A DNA stretch of 64,000 bases. Source: Flavobacterium sp. K5-23 (GTDB taxonomy: Bacteria > Bacteroidota > Bacteroidia > Flavobacteriales > Flavobacteriaceae). Positions 24,742 to 32,796 of this stretch are shown piece after piece. The stretch is taken from the NCBI RefSeq assembly GCF_023278045.1, contig NZ_CP056783.1, positions 2,947,501-3,011,500 of the forward strand, written 5' to 3'. The notes under the pieces are model-generated. The model was given only the letters and a program-made list of their open reading frames with translations, was not told where the DNA came from and searched no databases. Both the position numbers and the translations under genes were made by a program. Within the stretch, counting starts at the first letter, position 1; each line of letters begins with the position of its first letter.

Positions 24742-26025
24742 ATGTCAATAACAGCCAACGATACAAATAGAAAATCCTGGTTACAAGTACCAGAAAATAG
24801 TGATTTCCCAATTCAGAATATTCCTTTCGGTGTTTTTTTAACTAAAGAAGACGTTGTAACAGTAGGAACACGAATTGGTGATTCAGCAATAGATCTTGGG
24901 GCTTTACAGCAATTAAACTACTTTAAAGGTATCGAATTGACTGACGATATGTTCATGCAAGATACATTGAATGATTTTATCTCTGATGGTCAAAAAACAT
25001 GGAGATTAGTGAGAAACCGTATTGCAGATTTATTTGATGCTAAAAATCCAGAATTAAGAGATAATGCAAAACATCGTGATATTATTATCTTTAATATGGC
25101 GGATGTAGAAATGCAGTTGCCAGTATTAATTGGTGATTACACTGATTTTTATTCGAGTAAAGAACACGCAACAAATGTAGGTACAATGTTCCGTGACCCT
25201 GACAATGCATTATTACCTAACTGGTTACACATTCCAGTAGGTTATCACGGAAGAAGTTCATCAATTGTTCCTTCAGGTATTCCTATTCACAGACCTATGG
25301 GTCAAACTTTACCAAACGGTGAAACACAACCTGTTTTCGGACCTTCGAAATTAGTTGATTTCGAACTGGAAACTGCTTTTATCACCACGGATGTAAATAT
25401 CATGGGAGAAAGTATTCCTGTAGGTGAAACAGAACAATATATCTTTGGAATGGTTTTATTAAACGACTGGAGCGCAAGAGACATCCAAAAGTGGGAATAT
25501 GTGCCACTAGGACCGTTTTTAGCTAAAAACTTTGCGTCTTCAATTTCTCCATGGATTGTTACTATGGATGCCTTACAGCCTTTTAAAACTAGCGGACCTG
25601 AGCAAGTACCAACACCTCTGCCTTACTTACAACAAACAGGTGACCACTCATTCGATATTAATCTAGAAGTGGCTATCCAACCTGAAAATGCTGAAGCAAC
25701 AGTAATTTCAAATTCGAACTTTAAATACATGTATTGGACAATGAGCCAGCAACTAGCACATCATACCTCTAACGGTTGTCGAGTTAATTCAGGTGATATG
25801 ATGGGTTCAGGAACTATTTCAGGTCCTACTCCTAACAGTTACGGTTCGATGTTAGAATTGACTTGGGGAGGAAAAAATCCAATCAAATTAAGTGACGGTA
25901 CGGAGCGTAAATTCATCAACGATGGAGATACAGTAATTATGAAAGGACATTGTAAAAATGACGAAGTGCGTATTGGTTTTGGTGAAGTTTCCTCAAAATT
26001 ATTACCACCATTCGTAAGGAAATAA
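24742..26025 (+). CDS. fahA: Fumarylacetoacetase
   Basis: Hydrolyses fumarylacetoacetate to fumarate and acetoacetate, the last step of tyrosine breakdown. 427 residues, matching the family. It begins MSITANDTNRKSWLQVPENSDFPIQNIPFGVF. The active-site region includes YTDFYSSKEHATNVGTMFR, LPNWLHIPVGYHGRSSSIVPSG (catalytic His), VFGPSKLVDFELETAF and WSARDIQKWEYVPLGPFLAKNF (metal and substrate residues). MGSGTISGPTPNSYGSMLE is also conserved. It has its own promoter and a terminator. Confidence 0.97.
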   Translation: MSITANDTNRKSWLQVPENSDFPIQNIPFGVFLTKEDVVTVGTRIGDSAIDLGALQQLNYFKGIELTDDMFMQDTLNDFISDGQKTWRLVRNRIADLFDAKNPELRDNAKHRDIIIFNMADVEMQLPVLIGDYTDFYSSKEHATNVGTMFRDPDNALLPNWLHIPVGYHGRSSSIVPSGIPIHRPMGQTLPNGETQPVFGPSKLVDFELETAFITTDVNIMGESIPVGETEQYIFGMVLLNDWSARDIQKWEYVPLGPFLAKNFASSISPWIVTMDALQPFKTSGPEQVPTPLPYLQQTGDHSFDINLEVAIQPENAEATVISNSNFKYMYWTMSQQLAHHTSNGCRVNSGDMMGSGTISGPTPNSYGSMLELTWGGKNPIKLSDGTERKFINDGDTVIMKGHCKNDEVRIGFGEVSSKLLPPFVRK

Positions 26026-26049
26026 TTTTTCATACAATTATAGATACAA

Positions 26050-26083
26050 AAAAGTCCCGTTTCAATTGAAACGGGACTTTTTT
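26050..26083. terminator. Terminator after fahA
   Basis: AAAAGTCCCGTTTCAA and TTGAAACGGGACTTTT form a perfect 16-base stem without an extra loop sequence, with T residues on both sides, so it can stop transcription from either direction. The converging transaldolase gene ends at 26131. Confidence 0.92.
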
Positions 26084-26130
26084 TATTTCAAAAAAATGAT
26101 CACTGAAAAACGGATCACCGAATACTCTTC

Positions 26131-26787
26131 TTATTTGTTTCCTTTTTCGAAATCAGCTACAAACTGAGCCAAACCGATATCAGTCAATGGGTGTTTCAAC
26201 AAACCATAAATTGCCGAAAGTGGTCCTGTCATTACATCAGCACCTATTTTAGCACAGTTTACAATATGCATCGTGTGACGTACTGAAGCTGCAAGAATTT
26301 GAGTCTCATAACCGTAATTATCATAAATCAATCTGATTTCCTCAATTAGAGCCAAACCATCTGTAGAAACATCATCAAGACGACCAATAAATGGAGAAAC
26401 ATAAGTAGCTCCAGCCTTAGCCGCTAATAATGCCTGACCTGCCGAAAACACTAAAGTTACATTAGTCTTGATTCCTTTATCCGAAAAGTATTTCGCCGCC
26501 ATAACTCCTTCTTTAGTCATAGGTAATTTCACCACAATTTGATCGTGTAAATCAGCTAATTCTTCCCCTTCTTTAACCATTCCGTCATAATCAAGTGCAT
26601 TCACCTCGGCACTTACATCTCCGTCAACAAGATTGCAAATGTCAACATAATGCTTCATAATATTATTTTTTCCGGTGATTCCTTCCTTAGCCATCAATGA
26701 TGGATTTGTAGTCACTCCGTCCAAAACTCCTAACGCCTGCGCCTCTTTAATCTGAGCTAAATTAGCTGTATCAATAAAAAATTTCAT
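26131..26787 (-). CDS. Transaldolase (fructose-6-phosphate aldolase-like, TalC type)
   Basis: 218 residues, the short transaldolase or fructose-6-phosphate aldolase subfamily, which acts in the non-oxidative pentose phosphate pathway through a Schiff-base lysine. It begins [17 protein letters not shown], followed by [17 protein letters not shown]. The lysine lies in [13 protein letters not shown] (about residue 86), with [33 protein letters not shown] downstream. The two subfamilies are not separated by sequence alone here. Confidence 0.92.
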   Translation of the reverse strand: MKFFIDTANLAQIKEAQALGVLDGVTTNPSLMAKEGITGKNNIMKHYVDICNLVDGDVSAEVNALDYDGMVKEGEELADLHDQIVVKLPMTKEGVMAAKYFSDKGIKTNVTLVFSAGQALLAAKAGATYVSPFIGRLDDVSTDGLALIEEIRLIYDNYGYETQILAASVRHTMHIVNCAKIGADVMTGPLSAIYGLLKHPLTDIGLAQFVADFEKGNK

Positions 26788-26826
26788 AGTATATCTAAAT
26801 TAAATTTTGTGTTTGTATTTTTTTGA

Positions 26827-26923
26827 GCGTGACCTTCGTGAAAAACTCAGGTCGGGCAATACGCTACAAGTCCTCGTCCCTTAAAAAGCGGGACTGTGGG
26901 CTTTTCACTGCTACCCCTCACGC
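26827..26923. repeat. Structured non-coding element with GCGTGA/TCACGC ends
   Basis: GCGTGA at 26827-26832 is inverted at 26918-26923 (TCACGC). Inside lies a hairpin centred on GTCCC (26876) and GGGAC (26890). The element is richer in G and C than its surroundings and has no open frame. It resembles intergenic repeats of Flavobacterium. Confidence 0.5.
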
Positions 26924-26961
26924 AAAATCAATAAAATCTGATGTTAAATTACAACTTAAAT

Positions 26962-27162
26962 TTACTTAATTAAATTATTTTTATTCAATTCTTTCAATTC
27001 ATTTCTAATTTCTTCGAGAACATTGAGCATATCCTCCTTATAAAGATCGTTATTATTTACTTTATTACTAATAGACTTCAATATTCCTCGAATGATTAAC
27101 CAAAAAGCGATAATGCATAACCCCATTAACAAATGAGGTAGTAATTCTGTTATTTTTTCCAT
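26962..27162 (-). CDS. Small membrane protein, 66 residues
   Basis: One hydrophobic helix (about residues 8-30, LPHLLMGLCIIAFWLIIRGIL) followed by a charged coiled-coil-like tail (EDMLNVLEEIRNELKELNKNN). Starts MEKITELLPHLLMG. No recognised family; the two-part plan suggests a membrane-anchored helical adaptor. It ends 2 bases before the SDR gene starts counting in the minus direction, so the pair is probably co-transcribed. Confidence 0.65.
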   Translation of the reverse strand: MEKITELLPHLLMGLCIIAFWLIIRGILKSISNKVNNNDLYKEDMLNVLEEIRNELKELNKNNLIK

Positions 27163-27164
27163 AA

Positions 27165-27968
27165 TTATAATTTATAATGGTTCATCAACATTTTTTCGTA
27201 CACTTTATCCGGAAGAATGCGTTTTAACACGATTGAAAACTTTTGCATAAAAGCACCTACTTTATAATGAATTTTTGGAGTAGGAGATTGGATAATACGA
27301 TAAACCGCTTCAGCCATTTCATTTGGATTACTTCCGCTATCCACATGTTCATCCATTGTTTTCAATGTATCCCCATATACTTTTTCATAAGCCGAACCAG
27401 CAATTACAGGCGCGTGAAAACGTCCCGAAGCTATGTTTGTGGCAAAATCACCCGGAGCCACATTAGTAATGTGAATCCCAAAGGACTTCACTTCCATTCG
27501 CAATGCTTCCGTTATCAATTCTAAAGCTCCCTTAGAAGCCGAATAAACACTTCGATATGGCAATCCCATATAACCCGCAATAGAAGTAACATTGATTATT
27601 AAACCCGATTTTTGCTCCCGCATTTGCGGCAATACTGCTTTCATCACTTCTATTGGCCCGAAGAAGTTGGTTTCAAAATTATTTTTTATTTCCTGAGTCG
27701 GGATTTCTTCCAAGGGTCCTGTAATACCTACTCCTGCATTATTAATTACAATATCTAATCTACCTGAAATCGCAACTATTTTGGCGACAGCCGCCTGAAT
27801 TGACACTGCATCCCGAACATCTAAAGCCACTAGAGGAAAAACAGAGTTCAATACCCGTTCTGGATTCCGACTTGTACCATAAACAACAAAACCTTTTTGA
27901 TGTAAAAACTCCCCAATAGATTTTCCTATTCCTGAGGAACCTCCTGTAATTAAAACGACTTTATTCAT
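27165..27968 (-). CDS. Short-chain dehydrogenase/reductase
   Basis: 267 residues, classical SDR fold. The NAD(P)-binding turn is VLITGGSSGIGKSIGEF (Gly-rich, residues 5-21), with NNAGVGITGPLEE in the middle. The catalytic Ser-Tyr-Lys triad is in SIAGYMGLPYRSVYSASKGALE (Tyr-x-x-x-Lys, about 155-159). The pattern of Thr/Ser-Arg after the second strand (YGTSRNPE) suggests NADP preference. Substrate unknown. It is followed on the same strand by the 66-residue membrane protein gene. Confidence 0.93.
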   Translation of the reverse strand: MNKVVLITGGSSGIGKSIGEFLHQKGFVVYGTSRNPERVLNSVFPLVALDVRDAVSIQAAVAKIVAISGRLDIVINNAGVGITGPLEEIPTQEIKNNFETNFFGPIEVMKAVLPQMREQKSGLIINVTSIAGYMGLPYRSVYSASKGALELITEALRMEVKSFGIHITNVAPGDFATNIASGRFHAPVIAGSAYEKVYGDTLKTMDEHVDSGSNPNEMAEAVYRIIQSPTPKIHYKVGAFMQKFSIVLKRILPDKVYEKMLMNHYKL

Positions 27969-28084
27969 GGTGTATGGCTATTTGATATATGAAAGGTCCA
28001 AAAATAAAAAAATCCTCCCGAAGGAAGACTACTTTTGTAAGAATTTAAAAAAAAAATCTGATGTGAGTTCAGATTTATAAAAAA

Positions 28085-28183
28085 TGGCAAGCGACCTACA
28101 TCGCACCGCTCAACCACGTACCCTTGCTATGTTCCCATCCTGGGGGAGTCTGCAGGAGCTGGTCGTGTAGGACTTGCCGGTGC
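28085..28183 (-). ncRNA. ffs: Signal recognition particle RNA (small, bacterial type)
   Basis: Read on the minus strand, the RNA contains the domain-IV core CAGG-AUGG-GAAC-AUAGCA-AGGGUA, which matches the CAGG...GGAA...AGCA pattern where Ffh binds. The ends pair as GGCAAG (5' side) with CUUGCC (3' side). The 3' side runs into a T-rich stretch that stops transcription. A perfect TTG-N19-TATATTTG promoter sits just before the 5' end. The loop and stem sequence agrees with SRP RNAs of the Flavobacteriia as I recall them. Confidence 0.85.
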
Positions 28184-28212
28184 AAATATACAATCTTTTT
28201 ATATTTTTGCAA
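28183..28212 (-). promoter_or_regulatory. Promoter of the SRP RNA gene
   Basis: On the minus strand, TTG (plus positions 28210-28212), 19 bases, then TATATTTG (28183-28190) match the consensus exactly. The RNA starts within a few bases. Confidence 0.85.
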
Positions 28213-28217
28213 GCACT

Positions 28218-28247
28218 TTGCGCTCTTAAAATAAGATTGTATATTCG
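28218..28247 (+). promoter_or_regulatory. Promoter of the glutaminyl cyclase gene
   Basis: TTG at 28218-28220, 19 bases and TATATTCG at 28240-28247 (one change from the consensus). It mirrors the SRP promoter: AATATACAATCTT (28185-28197) is inverted at 28233-28245. Confidence 0.7.
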
Positions 28248-28266
28248 GGTATTCAAAATTATAGCC

Positions 28267-29340
28267 ATGAAAAATTATAACTTACTATCTATCATTTTAT
28301 TAGGAATTTCAATTTCTAATTGTGGTGATACAAAAAAAGGTGAAAATTCCATATTTACCTTTGATAACACTAAAATTAAAGAACTATATAAGCCTGAGGA
28401 AGCACTTTCTTTAGAAATTATGAACCCTAATTCTAAATCTATTGATAGCACTATCTATTATGTAAACGATATTAAAGTTGGAGTCACTAAAGGTCTCGAT
28501 AAATTTTCATTCGAACTAAAAGATCAAAAATTAGGGTACCAAAACCTTAAAGCTCTTGTTTATTTTGATGGAGAAAACTCAGAAGCCACAACTAGAACCG
28601 AATTGGTTTCAAACGTGCAACCCAAATTATTGAAATACACCATTGTCAATACGTATCCTCACGATATTGAAGCTTACACCCAAGGTTTAGAGTTTTACAG
28701 AGACACTCTATATGAAGGAACAGGTAACGGAAGCGGGCCATCGGGAAAAAGAGGCGTTTCTAGCTTAAGAAAAATAGATTATAAAACCGGTAAAGTATTT
28801 AAAAAAACAGAACTATCCGAACAGTTTTTTGGAGAAGGAATTACTATTCTAAACAATAAAGTGTACCAACTTACTTGGCAAAACAATGAAGGATACGTTT
28901 ATAATGCGGATACCTTTAAAAAAGAAAAAACATTGCCTTATTACCAAACAATGGAAGGCTGGGGATTAACTAATGACGGTACTAACTTATATATGACAGA
29001 CAGTTCAGAATCCATACATATATTAGACCCACAAACATTCAAACCTGTTGGACTCATCAACGTTTACTCCTATGAAACAAAAATAAAAGGGGTAAATGAA
29101 TTAGAATGGATTGACGGTAAAATTTATGGCAATGTATATCAAAAAGACGCTATTGCCATTATCAATCCTAAAAGTGGTGCAGTTGAAGGAATTATTAATC
29201 TTGCAGATTTAAAGGACAAGATTACTAAACTGGAGGACACTGATGTATTAAACGGAATCGCATACAACCCTAAGACTAAAACCATTTTTGTAACAGGGAA
29301 AAACTGGGACAAACTATTTGAAATAAAAATTTCAGAATAA
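28267..29340 (+). CDS. Glutaminyl-peptide cyclotransferase, lipoprotein
   Basis: 357 residues from ATG 28267 (MKNYNLLSIILLGISISNCG), a lipobox-ending signal peptide (ISNC). The longer frame reaching 28174 overlaps the SRP gene and is not used. After a 100-residue beta-sandwich-like part, the body is the Glu_cyclase_2 family: YPHDIEAYTQGLEFY (Gln/Glu pocket region), YEGTGNGSGPSGKRG, FFGEGITILNNKVYQLTWQN, GWGLTNDGTNLYMTD, NELEWIDGKIYGNVY, DVLNGIAYNPKTKTIFVTGK. It makes N-terminal pyroglutamate on exported proteins. Divergent from ffs. Confidence 0.9.
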   Translation: MKNYNLLSIILLGISISNCGDTKKGENSIFTFDNTKIKELYKPEEALSLEIMNPNSKSIDSTIYYVNDIKVGVTKGLDKFSFELKDQKLGYQNLKALVYFDGENSEATTRTELVSNVQPKLLKYTIVNTYPHDIEAYTQGLEFYRDTLYEGTGNGSGPSGKRGVSSLRKIDYKTGKVFKKTELSEQFFGEGITILNNKVYQLTWQNNEGYVYNADTFKKEKTLPYYQTMEGWGLTNDGTNLYMTDSSESIHILDPQTFKPVGLINVYSYETKIKGVNELEWIDGKIYGNVYQKDAIAIINPKSGAVEGIINLADLKDKITKLEDTDVLNGIAYNPKTKTIFVTGKNWDKLFEIKISE

Positions 29341-29350
29341 ATAAAATTCA

Positions 29351-30589
29351 ATGACAACACTACTTATAAACATCAAGGAATTACTCCAAGTTAGAGACGC
29401 TTCTATATCTAAAGTTTCAGGAGCCGAAATGGCTGTTCTTCCTACAATCAAAAATGCCTATTTACTTTTAGAAAATGATTTGATTTCTGATTTTGGTACA
29501 ATGGATAATTTACCAGAATACAAAGCAGATAAAGTTATAGATGCTGTTGGGAAAATAGTATTGCCTAGCTGGTGCGACAGTCATACCCATATCGTTTATG
29601 CGGGTAATAGGGAACAGGAATTTGTAGATAGAATAAACGGCCTTTCTTATGAAGAAATAGCTAACCGAGGTGGCGGTATACTAAATTCGGCTAAAAGACT
29701 AAATGAGTCTTCTGAGGAAGAAATATACAATCAATCCAAAGCCAGACTGGAAGAAGTTATGCGATTAGGAACTGGTGCCGTCGAAATAAAATCAGGTTAC
29801 GGGCTTACATTTGAGGGGGAACTAAAAATGCTCCGCGTTATAAAACAACTTGCTAATAATTACCCAATAACCATTAAAGCAACTTTCCTGGGTGCTCACG
29901 CCTTCCCTTTAGAATATAAAGAAAACCGAAAAGTATATATCGATCTTTTAATTAATGAAATTCTTCCTGAAATTGCTAAAAACAAACTAGCTGATTATAT
30001 TGATGCGTTTTGCGAAACGGGTTATTTTAGTGTTGCCGAAACAGAACAAATAATGGAAGCTGGAAAAAAATATGGTTTAATACCAAAAATCCATGTGAAC
30101 CAATTCAATTCCATAGGTGGAGTTCAGGCAGGAATAAAATACAATGCACTGTCTGTAGATCACCTTGAAGTAATGAGACCAGAAGACATTGAGGCTTTAA
30201 AAAACACAGACACTATGCCAGTGGCGTTGCCATCTTGCTCCTACTTCTTAAGCATTCCTTATACACCGGCTAGAGAAATGATTGCAGCAGGACTTCCTTT
30301 AGCTTTGGCTACTGATTTCAATCCTGGTTCTACTCCATCAGGAAATATGAACTTCGTGGTTGCTACTGCCTGCATAAAAATGAAAATGACACCTGAAGAG
30401 GCCATCAATGCTGCAACAATAAACGGAGCCTATGCAATGGGAATTTCAAATACTCATGGAAGCATTACAAAAGGAAAGAAAGCTAATTTTATCATTACTA
30501 AACCTATTCCTTCCTATTATCAATTGCCTTATTCTTTTGGTAGTAATCTAATCGATTCTGTATTTATAGACGGTGAAATATTCATATAA
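29351..30589 (+). CDS. hutI: Imidazolonepropionase
   Basis: Hydrolyses 4-imidazolone-5-propanoate to N-formimino-glutamate in histidine breakdown; metal-dependent amidohydrolase. 412 residues. Motifs: the metal pair SHTHIVYAGNREQEF, GAVEIKSGYGLTFEGELKML, LGAHAFPLEYKENR (His), VDHLEVM, and ATDFNPGSTPSGNMNFV with the catalytic Asp. It starts 10 bases after the cyclase gene, possibly co-transcribed. A terminator follows, then a minus-strand gene, then hutG. hutU and hutH are not in the window. Confidence 0.96.
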   Translation: MTTLLINIKELLQVRDASISKVSGAEMAVLPTIKNAYLLLENDLISDFGTMDNLPEYKADKVIDAVGKIVLPSWCDSHTHIVYAGNREQEFVDRINGLSYEEIANRGGGILNSAKRLNESSEEEIYNQSKARLEEVMRLGTGAVEIKSGYGLTFEGELKMLRVIKQLANNYPITIKATFLGAHAFPLEYKENRKVYIDLLINEILPEIAKNKLADYIDAFCETGYFSVAETEQIMEAGKKYGLIPKIHVNQFNSIGGVQAGIKYNALSVDHLEVMRPEDIEALKNTDTMPVALPSCSYFLSIPYTPAREMIAAGLPLALATDFNPGSTPSGNMNFVVATACIKMKMTPEEAINAATINGAYAMGISNTHGSITKGKKANFIITKPIPSYYQLPYSFGSNLIDSVFIDGEIFI

Positions 30590-30623
30590 AAAAAAAGAGG
30601 AGCTTCACGCTCCTCTTTTTTTT
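30590..30623 (+). terminator. Terminator after hutI
   Basis: AGAGGAGC (30596-30603) and GCTCCTCT (30609-30616) with a TTCAC loop, flanked by A and T runs, so it can act in both directions for the converging gene at 30641. Confidence 0.9.
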
Positions 30624-30640
30624 ATACTTTTCTTAAAATA

Positions 30641-31525
30641 CTATTTTAAAGTAAAACTAGTTTTAGAAACCAATTCGTTTTTGTCAAATACATTTACAAA
30701 ATAAGTTCCTTTCTCAAAGTTCTTACCTGGTAAGTCTTCTGAAACTTGTACTGTTTTGTTTTCATATTTTACTTTAGAAACAAAACTATAAGTTAAAGTG
30801 TTATCACCGAAGTTCTCTGTTTTTTTATCACCTAAAACATTACTTTTACTATCAATTACTTGAATGTAATAGTTTTTATCTCCTGATTTAGCGATACTGT
30901 TTTCAGCAATTGTAAAACTAACTTTAAGCATATCTGCTCTACTGGCTTTGTCAGTTTCAATTTGTTTACCAGAGCTTCTCAATTTATAAGCCATAGTTTT
31001 CATATTCAAAACAGTTAATTTTGAACCTTTTTCTACAGTTTTTGACAACTCTTCATTTTGACCAACTAATGCCTCATTGTATTTTTTTGATTCTCCTAAA
31101 ACAACTCTAGTACTATCACGTTGTGTAGTCAAAGTTGTATTTTGCATTTTCAATCCTTCGTTTTCTGCTAATAATACTTTCATATTATTTTGCATAGCAA
31201 CATATTGTGTTCTGTATTTAGCTAATGAAGCTACATCCCCTTTAGATTTTTCTAAGTCCTTAATTAAATTAACAACTTTATCTCTCTCTTGAATTAACTC
31301 ATCAGACATTGAAGTGTTTTCAGCAATTGCAGCATCATATGTAGCTTTTAATTCCTGTAAATCTTTCATTACCGATTCTTTTTCGGTCGATTTAGTAGTC
31401 AATTCAGTTTGAACTGTATCAACATCAGAAGTTAATTTAAACACGTATACCAAACTCCCTACTAATAAAACTGCCAAAACTGCAATAATTGCTTTTAGAC
31501 TTGAACTACTTTGTTGGTTTTCCAT
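30641..31525 (-). CDS. Membrane-anchored coiled-coil protein with a beta-domain
   Basis: 294 residues. Begins MENQQSSSSLKAIIAVLAVLLVGSLVYVF, a signal anchor. Residues about 35-170 are a long coiled coil rich in Glu, Lys, Thr, Ser (e.g. ELTTKSTEKESVMKDLQELK). The C-terminal 110 residues (about 180-294) are beta-strand-rich (KVSFTIAENSIAKSGDKN, YIQVIDSKSNVLGDKK, GTYFVNVFDKNELVSKTSF), with an Ig-like look. I recall conserved Bacteroidota proteins of this shape but not a function. It sits between hutI and hutG on the opposite strand. Confidence 0.75.
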   Translation of the reverse strand: MENQQSSSSLKAIIAVLAVLLVGSLVYVFKLTSDVDTVQTELTTKSTEKESVMKDLQELKATYDAAIAENTSMSDELIQERDKVVNLIKDLEKSKGDVASLAKYRTQYVAMQNNMKVLLAENEGLKMQNTTLTTQRDSTRVVLGESKKYNEALVGQNEELSKTVEKGSKLTVLNMKTMAYKLRSSGKQIETDKASRADMLKVSFTIAENSIAKSGDKNYYIQVIDSKSNVLGDKKTENFGDNTLTYSFVSKVKYENKTVQVSEDLPGKNFEKGTYFVNVFDKNELVSKTSFTLK

Positions 31526-31586
31526 TTTTTTAAAATTATTGTTTTTTATATTTAATTCCCAAATTTAATAATATAAATTCAAGTAA

Positions 31587-31618
31587 TTGTCTAAGTTAAC
31601 ACTTTTATGTTAAATTTG
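31587..31618 (+). promoter_or_regulatory. Promoter of hutG
   Basis: TTG at 31587-31589, a 21-base spacer and TAAATTTG at 31611-31618. It covers the first possible ATG (31607), so the actual start must be the ATG at 31637. Confidence 0.75.
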
Positions 31619-31636
31619 AAAAAAAAAGCCGCTTTT

Positions 31637-32674
31637 ATGGAGAAACTTATCCCTTTTACTAAGAATGACCTTGCAAAAATCACAAACCATAGAAGTGGGG
31701 AGATAAAGTTTGGAGAAAAAATGGTAACGATACCAAAGGATACAGATATAATTTCATTTTTAAAATCCTCTGATACAAAATATGTTCTATTTGGCATACC
31801 CGAAGATATAGGAGTACGAGCTAATTTTGGAAGGCCCGGCGCAGCGTCAGCATGGGAAAGTGCAATAAAAAACATCGCTAATATTCAGCACAATCGATTT
31901 TGTAAAGGTAGCCAACTCTTAGTGCTAGGACAACTGGATGTTGCTGAAGAAATGAAAGAAGTAGAACATTTAAATTTCAACAATAGTGATGATCGCTCAA
32001 AATTAAGTCAATTAGTAGCCAAGATTGACAAAGAAGTCTCTCATATCATTTTTAGTATAGTCGAAGCTGGTAAAACACCAATAATCATAGGTGGAGGCCA
32101 CAATAATTCATACGGAAACATCAAAGGTGCAGCTTTAGCAAAAGGAAAACCAGTTAACGCAATAAATTTTGATGCCCATTCCGATTTTAGAATATTAGAA
32201 GGAAGACATAGCGGCAATGGCTTTTCGTATGCTTATCAAGAAGGTTTTTTGAAAAAATATTTCGTTTTTGGATTACATGAAAACTACACATCAAAAAGCG
32301 TTTTGGATATTATAAAAAAAACCGAAGATAGAGTTCGCTATAATACATACGATAGTATAAAAATTAGAAAAGAAAAAGATTTTCACCAGGAGATGATCAA
32401 TGCATTTGAGTTTGTAAGTACTGATCCCTACGGAATTGAAATAGACCTAGATGCTCTTCCTAATATTGCAAGCAGCGCTATGACTTTAAGTGGTTTTTCA
32501 ATTGAAGAAGTAAGACAATTTATTTCATTTTTTGGTAACAACAAGAATGCTGCTTATATACATATATGTGAAGGTGCTCCAGATTTAGATGAAGAAAAAA
32601 ACAATCATTTAATAGGCAAACTGATAGGTTATCTGGTTACTGATTTCATAAAATCTAACTCAAACATCATATAA
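31637..32674 (+). CDS. hutG: Formimidoylglutamase (arginase family)
   Basis: 345 residues from ATG 31637 (MEKLIPFTKNDLAKI). The frame also opens at 31607, but that ATG lies inside the promoter. Arginase-family metal motifs: GGGHNNSYGN (His and Asn), NFDAHSDFRILEGRHSGNGF (Asp-x-His-x-Asp) and GIEIDLDALPNIASS (Asp-x-Asp). Converts N-formimino-glutamate to glutamate and formamide in histidine breakdown. hutI lies upstream across one minus-strand gene. Confidence 0.9.
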   Translation: MEKLIPFTKNDLAKITNHRSGEIKFGEKMVTIPKDTDIISFLKSSDTKYVLFGIPEDIGVRANFGRPGAASAWESAIKNIANIQHNRFCKGSQLLVLGQLDVAEEMKEVEHLNFNNSDDRSKLSQLVAKIDKEVSHIIFSIVEAGKTPIIIGGGHNNSYGNIKGAALAKGKPVNAINFDAHSDFRILEGRHSGNGFSYAYQEGFLKKYFVFGLHENYTSKSVLDIIKKTEDRVRYNTYDSIKIRKEKDFHQEMINAFEFVSTDPYGIEIDLDALPNIASSAMTLSGFSIEEVRQFISFFGNNKNAAYIHICEGAPDLDEEKNNHLIGKLIGYLVTDFIKSNSNII

Positions 32675-32796
32675 ATTAACATATATATAGTCTGCTTCAC
32701 ATTCGATAAAAATCATATAAATAACAAACAAAAATATTAACACTATCTTTGCCAAACTATCTATGTACCTAATACAGGATATTTAATATTTAAAAT

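Noticed and set aside
28174-28266. Upstream extension of the glutaminyl cyclase reading frame
   Set aside because: It overlaps the SRP RNA 5' end and both promoters; the lipoprotein signal peptide begins at 28267.
31607-31636. Earlier hutG start
   Set aside because: The ATG at 31607 lies within the -7 promoter region (TAAATTTG at 31611-31618).
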